Positions 23,992 through 33,447 are shown, counted from the first letter of the stretch. The stretch is 33,499 nucleotides of DNA from an uncultured Pigmentiphaga sp. (GCA_937891425.1 CALAGD010000097.1:1-33499), one strand, 5' to 3'. Translations and numbers: made by a program. The notes: a model not told the origin generated them from the letters alone.

Positions 23992-26900
23992 TTACGAATT
24001 CGACGAGACCAGCTGCCGCAGATGAAGATCATTGGCAACGCCGTCGATGAGGTCGAGCAGCCGCGCCGACAGCCGCGGCCACTGGCGCGGTTCGCACCAA
24101 CGGTGCCCGCGCTCCGCAAGAGCGGCAAGTGCCGTTTCGTCGGCCAGCAGCTTGCCGATACCGCGGGCGAGATCATCGACGCCGGTGCCGGGCAGGTACT
24201 CCACGGCGTCCGCCACGTCGTCGAAGATCGACAGCGGAGTCACCGCGACGGGCCGGCCAGCTGCCAGGCCGCCCCGCACTGCGGCACTCGACGACTCCTG
24301 AGTGAACTGGTAGGGGTAGACGATCAGGTCTGCCAGCTGCAGCCAGGCGAGGCTTTCTTCATCGGGCAGGAAGTCAGTCACCATCGTGACACGTCCGGCC
24401 AGTCCCAGCTTCTCGATCAGCGCCTCGCACTCGCGCTTTTCCTGCATCGATACCGGATTGGGGTACAACGCATTGATCATGAGCAGGTGCAGTCTGGAAT
24501 CCTTCTTCGCAAGCTGTGCGAAGGCCTGCAGCAGAGGCTGGGCGCCCTTGTGCGGCAGGAGAAAACCATACGTGGCCAGCACCTTCTTGCCGTCCAGCCC
24601 CCTGCGCGTGCGCATGCCCGCATCCGCCGGTGGCAGCGGCGTACGCACGCCATGCGGGAAGAGCAGCACGTTCTCGATCAGACCGAACGATTTCAGCCGG
24701 TTGAGATCGGCAACGCCATGTACTACCAGACGTTCGGCCAGCGCGAGATCCTGCGCTGCGTGCCGCAGCGAGATGTGCCGGTTCTCCTGCCGCACGTCTG
24801 CCGTCGCATGCAGGAAAACATAGCTGGGTATGCCCCGCTCGTGCAGTTGTCGCACCAGCCGCCCGAGCGCCGCGACAGAGAAGAACGCAAAGTTGTACTG
24901 GATGACCACCGCGCCGACCTGTTGCTCGAGCAGTTTCTCGAGTACATGGTCGACATGCGGCGCATCGATGTTCTCTTCCCAGCACCGTGTCACGTAAGAC
25001 TCGTCAGCAGTCACGATGTCGGCATTGCGGGTGGCCAGCACCACCATCCGGTCTTCCGGAATGCCGCCCGCAAGGAACCGGGCGTAATTGGCAATGCCAC
25101 AGCGCGAGTTCCAGGTAGTTACCCAGCCAATGCGCGGCTGCTTGCGCCACACCGGCAGTGCGTCGAGCAGCGCCACCGCCTCTTCGGTCCTGCGTGCCAC
25201 CTGTTCCCAAGTGTATTGTCGCAGGCACAGGGCACGTGCGGCCTCCACGCGCGGCTTCAGCTGTTCCGGCGTTGCCTCGTAGACTTCGCGCATGAGCTCG
25301 GCCAGATGATCGACCTTGGGCTCTGCCCACACCGAGTGGGGCACGCCCAGATGGCTGCCTGAGAAGGCAAAGTCAAAATCGCACAGCCAGGCGGTCTGTT
25401 CGGTGCAGAAGTCGGTCTGCCCGCCCCACGCCGTGGTGATGACCGGTACCCGGAACAGCATGGCTTCCGCCAGTGGCATGCCGAACCCTTCCCCTCGGCT
25501 GGGCGCCACCAGGGCCTGACATTGCTGGTACAGCCACATCAGCTGGTCTTCACCGATGTCCTGTTCGATGAGCACCACCGACGGAAAGCCCGGATCGCGC
25601 TCACGCCACCTGACGATCTGCTGCGCCACGTCGTTGTGCGGGTTGGGGAAGGTCTTGATGATGAGCACGACGTCATCATCCGCGCGGAACGCCCTGGCGT
25701 AAGCGGCGAGCAGTGCGTCCACACCCTTGCGCGGGAAGCACGATGACACGTGAAGGAAGCGGAACCTGGCGCGTGCCGCGGCTTCGGGCAACTCGAATGG
25801 CCGCGGCGTCTCGTGCAGGAGATGATCCACGCCCGTCCCCGTGACCACCACTGGAACCCGTACCCCGTTGTCGCGCAGGATCTTCCTGACCTGCTCCGAC
25901 AACGTGGTCACCATGTCGAGACGTCGGTTGAATGCGTGGACATATTCCGCGGGAAACCCCGACTCCTCCCAACCGTAGGAATGCACGATGCGCTCTTCCC
26001 CGCGCATGCCATCGACCCATGGGGGGTAGTTGAATCGCAGCGCCACCTTCGGCTGCACCCCCGCGGCGTGCAGCGCTTCGGCCCTGATGGTTAGCGGCAC
26101 GGCGTCGGGTGCATGCTTTTCCAGCCAGCGCGGATCGGGACTTCCGCCATCACGACCGCTGCAGCGATACAGGCCGACATCATGCCCCCGTCGTGCCAGA
26201 GCCAGTCCCAGCTCGCGGTTCACGATGGCCAGGCTATAAGTGGAATCAACCGGACCCTCCACCTGCCAGTATGGCCGCGGCGGAGTCACGTCTGCCCCCG
26301 CCGGCACCCGGTGAATCGCGCAGCCCAGCCCATCGAGATAAGCAGCCAGTTCGCGTAGCAGCCTGGCGGAGCGATAGCGCTCGAGATTGCGCCGCTGCCC
26401 CTGAATCACCTGCCGACGCAGCCCCGGCTCGTCGATCAACACCTGCAGGGTCGCCGCAATCTTGCGCGGATCTGTCTGGTCGGCCTGCAACAGCAGACCG
26501 CCCGGTCCCAGGGTGTGCGCCAGGGCGCCAGCATCGCGGGCCACCACCGGCACGTCGTGCATCATGGCCTCGATAATGGGCATGCAGAACCCTTCGTGTT
26601 CGCTCAAACAGAGGAAAATGTCGGCCACCCGGTACAGCGATTGCACCACCGGATCGCCGACCTTGCCGAGAAACACGACCCGACCGTCGGCTCCCCGCTC
26701 CGCGACCATCTGCTGCAACCGCCGATAATAGACATCACTCGTGATGCCCCCCGCCAGCACGAGCCGCGCTGGCTGCGAGGTGAAATGCAGGAACTCGTCG
26801 AACACCTCGATAAGCTCGTGCTGCCGCTTGTTCTCACTGATTCGTCCTACGAACACGATGTTCAGCGCGGTGCGCAGCTGCTCGACCGTGGCCTGGTCCC

Positions 26901-27390
26901 AGGCACGCGTGGCGAGCTCGTCCAGGTCGACCAGGATCGGCAAGGTAGCAATATTGCGGTAACCGTTGCCGCGAAGCTCCTCGCTGTTGTATTCGGAAAC
27001 GCCGATGGCCCCGATGCACTCGCCAGCCCACTCGGCCAACTGGATGCGGCCAAGGCGGCTGAGCTCACGCAGTTCACCCTCGGGCAACAGGTGAGGCGGC
27101 GTAATGTTGTGGTAGACGAGCACCCGCGGAACCGGTAGCCGGCGTATCCAGTCGGCGTTCTGGTAGCCCAGGCTGTGATGATGCAGGAACAGGAAATTAC
27201 CGTTGCGCTCGAGCTGATCCAGCGGCCGCACCTCAGAACGCAGCTCTGGCGCGATGTTCTCACAATAGATTTCCGAAGCGAAACCCAGCTGACGTAGCAG
27301 CTTGCGAAAGTAGAACAGGCTCTTGGTTACGCCATCACCAGGCACGCAGCTAGGGTGAAACTGGTGAATGGTCTTGATTTCACGCATCAT
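23992..27390 (-). CDS. Three-domain glycosyltransferase (tandem GT-B / GT4-like units)
   Basis: A 1132-residue protein made of three glycosyltransferase units. Unit 1 (about 1-360) is GT4-like, with VFVGRISENKRQ and an EX7E motif E266...E274 in SEHEGFCMPIIEA. Unit 2 (about 370-750) has FLHVSSCFPRKGVDALL and E634...E642 in SRGEGFGMPLAEA. Unit 3 (about 752-1132), starting IGWVTTWNSRCGIANYAR, has E1032 but Gly at the second Glu position (TQESSSAAVRGG), so it may be altered or inactive. It is probably cytoplasmic, at the inner membrane, adding several sugars to a growing polymer. It is the last gene of the operon. The start ATG is 27390 or the adjacent 27387; no Shine-Dalgarno is seen. Sugar specificity is unknown. 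Confidence 0.9.
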   Translation of the reverse strand: MMREIKTIHQFHPSCVPGDGVTKSLFYFRKLLRQLGFASEIYCENIAPELRSEVRPLDQLERNGNFLFLHHHSLGYQNADWIRRLPVPRVLVYHNITPPHLLPEGELRELSRLGRIQLAEWAGECIGAIGVSEYNSEELRGNGYRNIATLPILVDLDELATRAWDQATVEQLRTALNIVFVGRISENKRQHELIEVFDEFLHFTSQPARLVLAGGITSDVYYRRLQQMVAERGADGRVVFLGKVGDPVVQSLYRVADIFLCLSEHEGFCMPIIEAMMHDVPVVARDAGALAHTLGPGGLLLQADQTDPRKIAATLQVLIDEPGLRRQVIQGQRRNLERYRSARLLRELAAYLDGLGCAIHRVPAGADVTPPRPYWQVEGPVDSTYSLAIVNRELGLALARRGHDVGLYRCSGRDGGSPDPRWLEKHAPDAVPLTIRAEALHAAGVQPKVALRFNYPPWVDGMRGEERIVHSYGWEESGFPAEYVHAFNRRLDMVTTLSEQVRKILRDNGVRVPVVVTGTGVDHLLHETPRPFELPEAAARARFRFLHVSSCFPRKGVDALLAAYARAFRADDDVVLIIKTFPNPHNDVAQQIVRWRERDPGFPSVVLIEQDIGEDQLMWLYQQCQALVAPSRGEGFGMPLAEAMLFRVPVITTAWGGQTDFCTEQTAWLCDFDFAFSGSHLGVPHSVWAEPKVDHLAELMREVYEATPEQLKPRVEAARALCLRQYTWEQVARRTEEAVALLDALPVWRKQPRIGWVTTWNSRCGIANYARFLAGGIPEDRMVVLATRNADIVTADESYVTRCWEENIDAPHVDHVLEKLLEQQVGAVVIQYNFAFFSVAALGRLVRQLHERGIPSYVFLHATADVRQENRHISLRHAAQDLALAERLVVHGVADLNRLKSFGLIENVLLFPHGVRTPLPPADAGMRTRRGLDGKKVLATYGFLLPHKGAQPLLQAFAQLAKKDSRLHLLMINALYPNPVSMQEKRECEALIEKLGLAGRVTMVTDFLPDEESLAWLQLADLIVYPYQFTQESSSAAVRGGLAAGRPVAVTPLSIFDDVADAVEYLPGTGVDDLARGIGKLLADETALAALAERGHRWCEPRQWPRLSARLLDLIDGVANDLHLRQLVSSNS

Positions 27391-27461
27391 CGGGGTCGGG
27401 GATTAATGTCTGGACAAAGTTCAGGTTGGCAATCGGGCCTGGCACGGTAACGGGCGCGACA

Positions 27462-27917
27462 TTACGCATGGGGCCGTTGTGAGTCGCGCTGCTGCAGGTC
27501 ATCGAGCTGCTGCTTCAGCACGCTGATCTCGTCCAGCAGTTCCTGCTGGCCGCGGCGCAACGCCCCCACCTGCTGCTGTGCAATCGTCAGTTCGTCGCGC
27601 ATGGTCTGACGCCAGCGAGGCAGGGTTACAAGCGAGTAAGCCCACGCGGCCACGTCACCCAGCAGTGGGGTGGCCCGCACCCGTTGCTGCCATGGCACCC
27701 CCGGTGCCCTCATCAGCCTGGCACGGTGGTACCAGTTCGCTAGCAACGGCCCCAGCACCGGCCAGAGCCGTACCTTCTGCCGGAACGTCAGGCGCGGTTT
27801 GGCCGCGACGGGCAGAATCGGTACCGTCGGCGTCGTGTGCCGCCCGTAGCGGGCGGTCCGCTCTATGGCCCGTTCCAGCGTGGTGTAATCGATCTCGGAA
27901 TTGTTCGGTTGCAACAT
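27462..27917 (-). CDS. Small coiled-coil protein with two PxLG helical repeats
   Basis: A 151-residue protein of unrecognised function, lying between glycosyltransferase genes. Residues 46-68 (RQKVRLWPVLGPLLANWY region) and 77-99 (QQRVRATPLLGDVAAWAY region) are an internal imperfect repeat of an amphipathic, probably membrane-associating segment. Residues 105-145 form a predicted coiled coil rich in Gln and Leu. The same motif followed by a coiled coil begins the 302-residue protein upstream in the operon (residues 7-60). There is no signal peptide. A role as a scaffold or length-control partner is inference. The 96-bp gap upstream contains a 6-bp hairpin (27956-27961/27968-27973). Confidence 0.8.
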   Translation of the reverse strand: MLQPNNSEIDYTTLERAIERTARYGRHTTPTVPILPVAAKPRLTFRQKVRLWPVLGPLLANWYHRARLMRAPGVPWQQRVRATPLLGDVAAWAYSLVTLPRWRQTMRDELTIAQQQVGALRRGQQELLDEISVLKQQLDDLQQRDSQRPHA

Positions 27918-28013
27918 GGCTCATCGCTATTGGGTACCTGGCCGGTGCCAGTGAGGCCCGCTCGTACGCGGGCGACATTCTCGTGTTCGTGTTGCGCCAA
28001 TTCGACGCGCATT

Positions 28014-29273
28014 CTACTCTCGGGCAAACAGCCCTCCGTCGAGCACCGGTCGCATCATGGTCGCGGCAGCTTCCTCCCAGGGTGTCGTCCGGTAGCGCTC
28101 ACGAATGGCCCGTTCGCGTTCACGCAGCGCGTCCGCATCGACCGCATGACGCCATAACGCTTCTGCCCATGCACCCACATCGTGCGGGCTGAGCAATTCG
28201 GTCAGCTCGCCCCCGATCTCTGGAATAGCGCCCCCGTTCGACGCCACACAGAACTTGCCATAGGCCAGACTCTCGGCCACGGGCAGACCCCACCCTTCAT
28301 AGTGCGACGGGAACGCAGTGAACAGGCAGTGACGGTACAGGGCATCAATGTCGGCATCCGAAGCGTGGGACAACAGCCGGATGCGATCCCGCACGCGCAC
28401 GTCATGCTCCAGCGATTGCAACAGGTCGTCCACCCGCCAGCCGCGCATGCCGGCAAACACCAGCAAGGGCAGCTCCCGACCCTGTTCCAGAAGGCGCAAC
28501 AGGGCCCGATACAGCACCTCGTGATTCTTCCGGATCTCGATGGTACCCACCACCAGGATGTAGGGCTGGCCGATGATTTCGCGCACCTGGGCACTGACCG
28601 CCCCATCGACCTGCGGCACGGTGTCGCCCAGGCGCACCAGCGAGGTGGGCGGAATGGGAGCCCCTACTTCACGGTAGAAACCCAGAAGGTCTTCCTGCGT
28701 GCGGCGCGAGATGCAGTAAATGTGGCTGGCAGCCCAGGCCAGGTCGACGAAATAGCGGGAACATCCCTGATCTGCGTACGGCCAGTAAAAATGGGGAAAC
28801 AGGATCTGGATGATGTCGTAGGCAATGCCCACCACACGCACGCCACGGCGCCGCGCATGGTACATGCGTATCAGGCGTTCGGCGGTCTGGTCCGCATTCA
28901 GGCAGACATACGCCTCTCCCGAGGCGAACTCTACCGCCTCGTCGACTGGGCGCAGCGCCCCGACGTTGCCCGCATTACCCGTGCGAGCAAGCCCGTACTC
29001 ACCGCCGAGCACCCGCTCGACGGCCGCCTGGGGCAGCTCGCACCACACGTGCCGTGCGCCATCGTACACGCAGAAGCTGACCCGCTCAGGTGCTGCCGCC
29101 AGAAGCCAGCGCGCACATTCCTGCTCGACCCGGGTGATGCCTGTCGGCGGCCGGCCCCAGTGCCACGATGCCGTAAAGTCCATCCATACCCGGCCCGGAA
29201 CTGCGTGACGTGATGCTCCGCGAGGTTCCAGTGGCGTCGTCTGGTACGTATTCATCATGCGGTCAGCCCTCAT
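28014..29273 (-). CDS. Glycosyltransferase family 4 protein
   Basis: A 419-residue GT-B enzyme. The N-lobe contains PPTGITRVEQE (42-52) and VVGIAYDIIQILFPHFY (147-163). The C-lobe has YILVVGTIEIRKNHEVL (238-254) and the EX7E catalytic motif E326...E334 in SHYEGWGLPVAESL. This is typical of single-domain retaining GT4 transferases in O-antigen and capsule loci. Its ATG overlaps the stop of the 1090-residue gene as ATGA, so translation is coupled and the start at 29273 is well supported, although the first 25 residues look non-conserved. Sugar donor unknown. Confidence 0.92.
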   Translation of the reverse strand: MRADRMMNTYQTTPLEPRGASRHAVPGRVWMDFTASWHWGRPPTGITRVEQECARWLLAAAPERVSFCVYDGARHVWCELPQAAVERVLGGEYGLARTGNAGNVGALRPVDEAVEFASGEAYVCLNADQTAERLIRMYHARRRGVRVVGIAYDIIQILFPHFYWPYADQGCSRYFVDLAWAASHIYCISRRTQEDLLGFYREVGAPIPPTSLVRLGDTVPQVDGAVSAQVREIIGQPYILVVGTIEIRKNHEVLYRALLRLLEQGRELPLLVFAGMRGWRVDDLLQSLEHDVRVRDRIRLLSHASDADIDALYRHCLFTAFPSHYEGWGLPVAESLAYGKFCVASNGGAIPEIGGELTELLSPHDVGAWAEALWRHAVDADALRERERAIRERYRTTPWEEAAATMMRPVLDGGLFARE

Positions 29274-32200
29274 GCCCGAACGGCCCGTGGCTGCTGCAGC
29301 CGACGCATCAGCACGGCGCGCCGCACCCGTGACGGCACGGCCAGCATGCGCACGTGCCAGCCACAGGAGCGTCGGGGCGTGTCGGGTGCCGCTCCGGAGA
29401 GAAGCATTGCATGAGAGCCGGACGACCCCCGCACTGGCGCGTCACGCCCCCCCGCCCGCTGCAGCAGGCGGGACAGCATGGCACGGAACTGGTGCGGTTC
29501 GTCCGCCACGGGCACGCCCGGCCGGCAGGCACCCTCGATGTGCGCGAGCGCCACGCTGGTGACCAGCAACTGGCCCTCGTCAAACACCGCCTGCGCCGAA
29601 ACCATCTCCATCCAGGGGGCACCGGCGCAGGTCCATGGCAGGATGCGCACATGGGCGTAGCGGCGCAGCGTATCCAGCGCGAGCGACTCCGGACGCGGCA
29701 TCAGGATACAGCGCGCCCGGTTGATGCCCGCCCAGCGGTTGAACGATAGGCTACTCTCCAGCCACGCCGCCAGACTGCCGGCAATGATCATGCGCTCGTC
29801 CGGGCGCAGGAAGGCGGTCGAACAACTGAACATGGATTCCCACGCCGCCCGACCCGAGTCGTCATTTTCCGCCTCCCAGAGCACATAGGGGGCGGCCGGA
29901 AGGTATTGCCGATACACGGATTCCATGTCGACCGGATTCGAAACTGCAGGCTCGGCGCCGGGACGATATCGGTACACGCAATCGGGTCGACCCGACAGCC
30001 GCGCGAACCGCACGGCGTCCTCATCACACGCGGCCAGCAGCAGCTGCGCCGCGCGCGCGAGGCCCGCTTCGTCTTCGGCCTGCACTGCCGGCGCGGCCAG
30101 CATGGCCGATCCATAAATCAGGGCAGGAACGGGCTTGCCCGCCGACTCGGCCATGCGCATGGCTGCGCATACCACGGGCCACCCGCCGCTACCCACGAAA
30201 TGCACGAAAGCGTAGATGCCCGACTCCACTGCGGCGCGCAGACGGTCAGCCGCATCTTGCTGGTGCATCTCGGCATGCGTGTCCCAGACCATGAGATCCA
30301 CCGGCATGTCGGCGAGATCGTACGCGCGCTGCAATTGGCGCGCATGCACCACGTTCGGGTGCGTCTGCAACGCCGCACGCGCTACTGCCCCTGTCAGCTC
30401 GCCCGCCACCGAAACCAACAGCAAACCGCGCAGCATGGGCATGTCCGGCTCGTGCCACACCACGTTGCCCGCGAGGCATGCCTCCATGGCCGGCAAGCGG
30501 CGGAGGTCGAGTCCGTCATCACCTGCGCCAGACTGGGCCGAAACATTCGCAGCATCCGGACGCAAGGTATCCAGCTGCTCCACCGGTGGCGGGATACAGC
30601 GCCGCTGCGGTTGCGGGTGGTTGGACAACAGTGCCTGCGACAGGCGCAGTCGGTCGGCCGCCGTAAACAGCCCCCCGCATTGCATCCAGCCCGGCTGCCG
30701 CCGCAGTCGGCTGATGACCGTGCGCGCCCTGCCGGCGCCAGACCGCGGGCCCTCCCGGGCAGCATGTTCGATCGCGTCCACATAGCGTTCGGCCACCCGG
30801 TCGGGGTCGTGCACCGTCGCTACGTATCGCTGACCCTGCGCGCCAAGCTGTTGCCGCCATTCGGGTGCACGGCTGGCCTCCAGCTGCGCTGCGATCTGCT
30901 CGGGCGTGCACGCTTCCGGCAGTTTCGCCACGCACTCCGCTGGCAGTTCAGCGGCCGCGCCGTGCGCATTGACGATGACGGGCACCGCGTAACCCATGGC
31001 ATCGAGTACCGCACGCGAGGTCTCGCCGCGCGACTGCGCGCGCAACTGAATGGCGACATCGGCCGCCGCCAGCCACAACCTGTAGGTCGCAGCGTCGACA
31101 TACCCCGTCATGACGATGCCCGCCTGAGCCGCCTCGCGTATGCCCGACTCGAGACGGCGGGCATAATCGTCTTCCATCTGGTGTCCGCCGACGAATACCA
31201 GCCTGCACGAGGCATCCCGCGCCAGCGACGACCGCAACCAGGCCTCGACGATGTCTGCGGAGCGCTTTCCGGCACCTACATAGCCAAATGAGCACACAAC
31301 AAAGTCATTCTCGCCCAACCCCAGTTGTCGGCGAGCAGCCTGGCGGTCATATCGCTCATCAGGCAGTCGATGGGCGAGCGGCACCTGCGCGACCGCACAG
31401 GGCAGCTCGTGCCCGTACCACTGTCGCGCCAGCGCAAGCGCGTGACCCGAATGTACGATTACGCCATCCGCACGTCCGAAGACCTCGAGGCTGCAGGGAA
31501 AGTGCGCGAGCGCCGCATGCTCGCCCTCGTGCCGCCACACGCGCACGGCTTCCCAGCCATGCGACCACAGGAGCGCGCGCCGCAGCGCTTCGGGCCGACG
31601 CCCCGTGTGATGCAAATGGGCATACAAATGCCCGAGGTAGAAGTCGTGCAGCACGACCGACCCCGGATGCCGCTCCAGCAGGATTGCCATGTACCCGTGA
31701 AAAGGAGAGTTGCCGAAGTGGTAGAGGATCCTGTCGTACCCGTGCGCATGCTGGTCGAACCAGTCGGGGGTGCGTACCGCATAAGTCGCGCGCAGTACTG
31801 TATCGACATCCGGCTGGTCGATGATCAGATCAATCTCGTAGTGCCGGGCCAGCGCGGGCAACAGATCGGCGCTGTAGTCGGCAATGCCGCTGCGTGCCGG
31901 AGGAACGGGCGCCACGAAGGCCAGCCGGGGGCGCGGGCCGCGGCGTGCGGCGGCTTCCTCCGACGCGGGCCGCCCGGTATCTGGCGGAATCAGGTCCACA
32001 TCGTGCCACCACGTAATGGCGGGCCGGTACCGGGGCAGCACTGCTGGCGTACGCAGGGCGCCGCAAATGGAATCCACGAGTTCCTGCATGGTCCAGACCC
32101 GCGCACGCAGGTCCAGTATGCCTGCGCCTTCTGCAGGGGCTCCGTCCGGGCACAGCCACACGGTAGGTACATTCGCGCAACACACCACCGTGTCTTCGTA

Positions 32201-32542
32201 CCAGCCCAGTTGTGCATGCAGCACCACCAGCGCATCAAGTGCCAGCGACTCCAGCCATGCGGTGCGCACCGCGTGGGCCGCGCGGCGCCGCCACAGGTTG
32301 GCGGGCAACGCGGCCGCGCACACCGGCACCAGGTGCCCGAGCTGGACCGGTGCGTTCAGCGGGGCCAGATGCCGCGAGAGAGACTCCGCCCTCCGCGCAT
32401 CCGCCAGGAGCACGACCTCATGACCTTGGGTGCGCAGCGCCGCCACCAGCCCGGGCAGGCATTCGGATATCCACTTGGCATACGCTGGCCACGCCTCCGG
32501 CCACTGCAGCACCTGCAGGTCGATGCCGACTCGCATGGTCAT
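29270..32542 (-). CDS. Large glycosyltransferase with central GT4 unit and unassigned C-terminal half
   Basis: A 1090-residue protein. Residues 1-200 (MRVGIDLQVLQ, GHEVVLLAD) resemble only the N-lobe of a GT-B enzyme. Residues about 205-600 are a complete GT4-like unit, with LAFVAPVPPARSGIADYS, FVVCSFGYVGAGKR and the SRGETSRAVLDAMG motif (504-517; E507, with Asp at the downstream acidic position). Residues about 600-1090 match no family I can name; they have an alternating hydrophobic pattern and PEHQF-type tail segments. The ATG overlaps the stop of the 302-residue gene (ATGA), and the gene itself overlaps the next gene in the same way. This implies a stoichiometric block of three gene products. 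Confidence 0.88.
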   Translation of the reverse strand: MTMRVGIDLQVLQWPEAWPAYAKWISECLPGLVAALRTQGHEVVLLADARRAESLSRHLAPLNAPVQLGHLVPVCAAALPANLWRRRAAHAVRTAWLESLALDALVVLHAQLGWYEDTVVCCANVPTVWLCPDGAPAEGAGILDLRARVWTMQELVDSICGALRTPAVLPRYRPAITWWHDVDLIPPDTGRPASEEAAARRGPRPRLAFVAPVPPARSGIADYSADLLPALARHYEIDLIIDQPDVDTVLRATYAVRTPDWFDQHAHGYDRILYHFGNSPFHGYMAILLERHPGSVVLHDFYLGHLYAHLHHTGRRPEALRRALLWSHGWEAVRVWRHEGEHAALAHFPCSLEVFGRADGVIVHSGHALALARQWYGHELPCAVAQVPLAHRLPDERYDRQAARRQLGLGENDFVVCSFGYVGAGKRSADIVEAWLRSSLARDASCRLVFVGGHQMEDDYARRLESGIREAAQAGIVMTGYVDAATYRLWLAAADVAIQLRAQSRGETSRAVLDAMGYAVPVIVNAHGAAAELPAECVAKLPEACTPEQIAAQLEASRAPEWRQQLGAQGQRYVATVHDPDRVAERYVDAIEHAAREGPRSGAGRARTVISRLRRQPGWMQCGGLFTAADRLRLSQALLSNHPQPQRRCIPPPVEQLDTLRPDAANVSAQSGAGDDGLDLRRLPAMEACLAGNVVWHEPDMPMLRGLLLVSVAGELTGAVARAALQTHPNVVHARQLQRAYDLADMPVDLMVWDTHAEMHQQDAADRLRAAVESGIYAFVHFVGSGGWPVVCAAMRMAESAGKPVPALIYGSAMLAAPAVQAEDEAGLARAAQLLLAACDEDAVRFARLSGRPDCVYRYRPGAEPAVSNPVDMESVYRQYLPAAPYVLWEAENDDSGRAAWESMFSCSTAFLRPDERMIIAGSLAAWLESSLSFNRWAGINRARCILMPRPESLALDTLRRYAHVRILPWTCAGAPWMEMVSAQAVFDEGQLLVTSVALAHIEGACRPGVPVADEPHQFRAMLSRLLQRAGGRDAPVRGSSGSHAMLLSGAAPDTPRRSCGWHVRMLAVPSRVRRAVLMRRLQQPRAVRA

Positions 32543-33447
32543 GCCTTCCGTGCTATCAGGGCGTATCGCCGCGGCCAACACAGCATCTCGTTGAGGCGTT
32601 CGATGGCACGCCCGTCCCCAGGCAAGGGTGCGATATCGTCTGCGTCGAATCGCACCACCTCGACTTCATCGAACCCTGCGGCCAGCACGGCCGAACGAGC
32701 GCGCTGTGGCAACACGACCGGGATTCGTTCCTCGTGCTGCATCAGCGCGCTGGCCACTACCAGATTCTCGGGATTCGGGGCGCTCAGAACAAAACAACCC
32801 TGGGGCTGGAGCGCCACCACCGCATGACGCGCCAGTGTGCCTACCAGGGGCATACGCTCGTCATCCGTGTTTTCGAGCGCGGTAATGAGCCGATAGCGCC
32901 CTCGCTCGCGCTGAAGCACCGTCAGCCATGCGTCCACCGGGTAGGCGTGCAGGTGCAGCACGTCTTCCTCTGGCGGCAGCGGCTCGAGTGCACGCCTGAA
33001 CGGAGCCATCTGCTGCGCCAGCTCGCTGGCGTCCATGGTCCGGGGCTGCGGCAGCACTGCTGCATCGCCCGCAGCGGGCGAAACCGGCTCAACTGCAAGG
33101 GCATGGTCCGGCACAGCCTGCCGGCCCAGATCCCATGTGAGCTGGCTGAGGCCACGCTGGGCGTGTTTCAGCTCGCTGTGCAGTCGATTGAAGCGCCATT
33201 CGAGCAACGCGAAGCCGTCGCCCAGCCGGGCACCATGCTCGCGCATATCAGCCTGGGCACGTGCGAGGATCTCGTCCTGCGCCTGCATGCGCTGCTCCAG
33301 GCTACGGACCAGCTGTTCCAGGCGCGCAATATCATCCCGCATCTGCGCGCGCCACGTGCGCAAGGTGTAGATGCCCTTGAGACCGGTTAGCAGGTTCCCC
33401 AGTACGGGGAGACGTTCGAGGCGTTCCTTCCAGTTCGGCTGTTGCAT
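32539..33447 (-). CDS. Coiled-coil protein with partial or degenerate methyltransferase domain
   Basis: A 302-residue protein. Residues 7-29 carry the PVLG helical motif shared with the 151-residue protein. Residues 35-100 look like coiled coil. Residues about 205-302 (LQPQGCFVLSAPNPENLVV ... AAGFDEVEVVRF ... LNEMLCWPRRYALIARKA) resemble the C-terminal half of the methyltransferases found in polysaccharide loci, with the PNPEN loop and LN(E/D)xLFGPxDYA-like end. The usual SAM motif (DxGCGxG) is missing, and residues 110-205 replace the SAM lobe. It may therefore be catalytically dead and structural. An AGGAAACC ribosome-binding site precedes ATG 33447. Confidence 0.8.
   Translation of the reverse strand: MQQPNWKERLERLPVLGNLLTGLKGIYTLRTWRAQMRDDIARLEQLVRSLEQRMQAQDEILARAQADMREHGARLGDGFALLEWRFNRLHSELKHAQRGLSQLTWDLGRQAVPDHALAVEPVSPAAGDAAVLPQPRTMDASELAQQMAPFRRALEPLPPEEDVLHLHAYPVDAWLTVLQRERGRYRLITALENTDDERMPLVGTLARHAVVALQPQGCFVLSAPNPENLVVASALMQHEERIPVVLPQRARSAVLAAGFDEVEVVRFDADDIAPLPGDGRAIERLNEMLCWPRRYALIARKA

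Noticed and set aside
29906..31291. 461-codon plus-strand frame opposite the 1090-residue glycosyltransferase gene
   Set aside because: The minus-strand gene has coupled starts and clear GT4 motifs; the plus-strand frame is rich in Arg/His/Gln as expected for a GC shadow.
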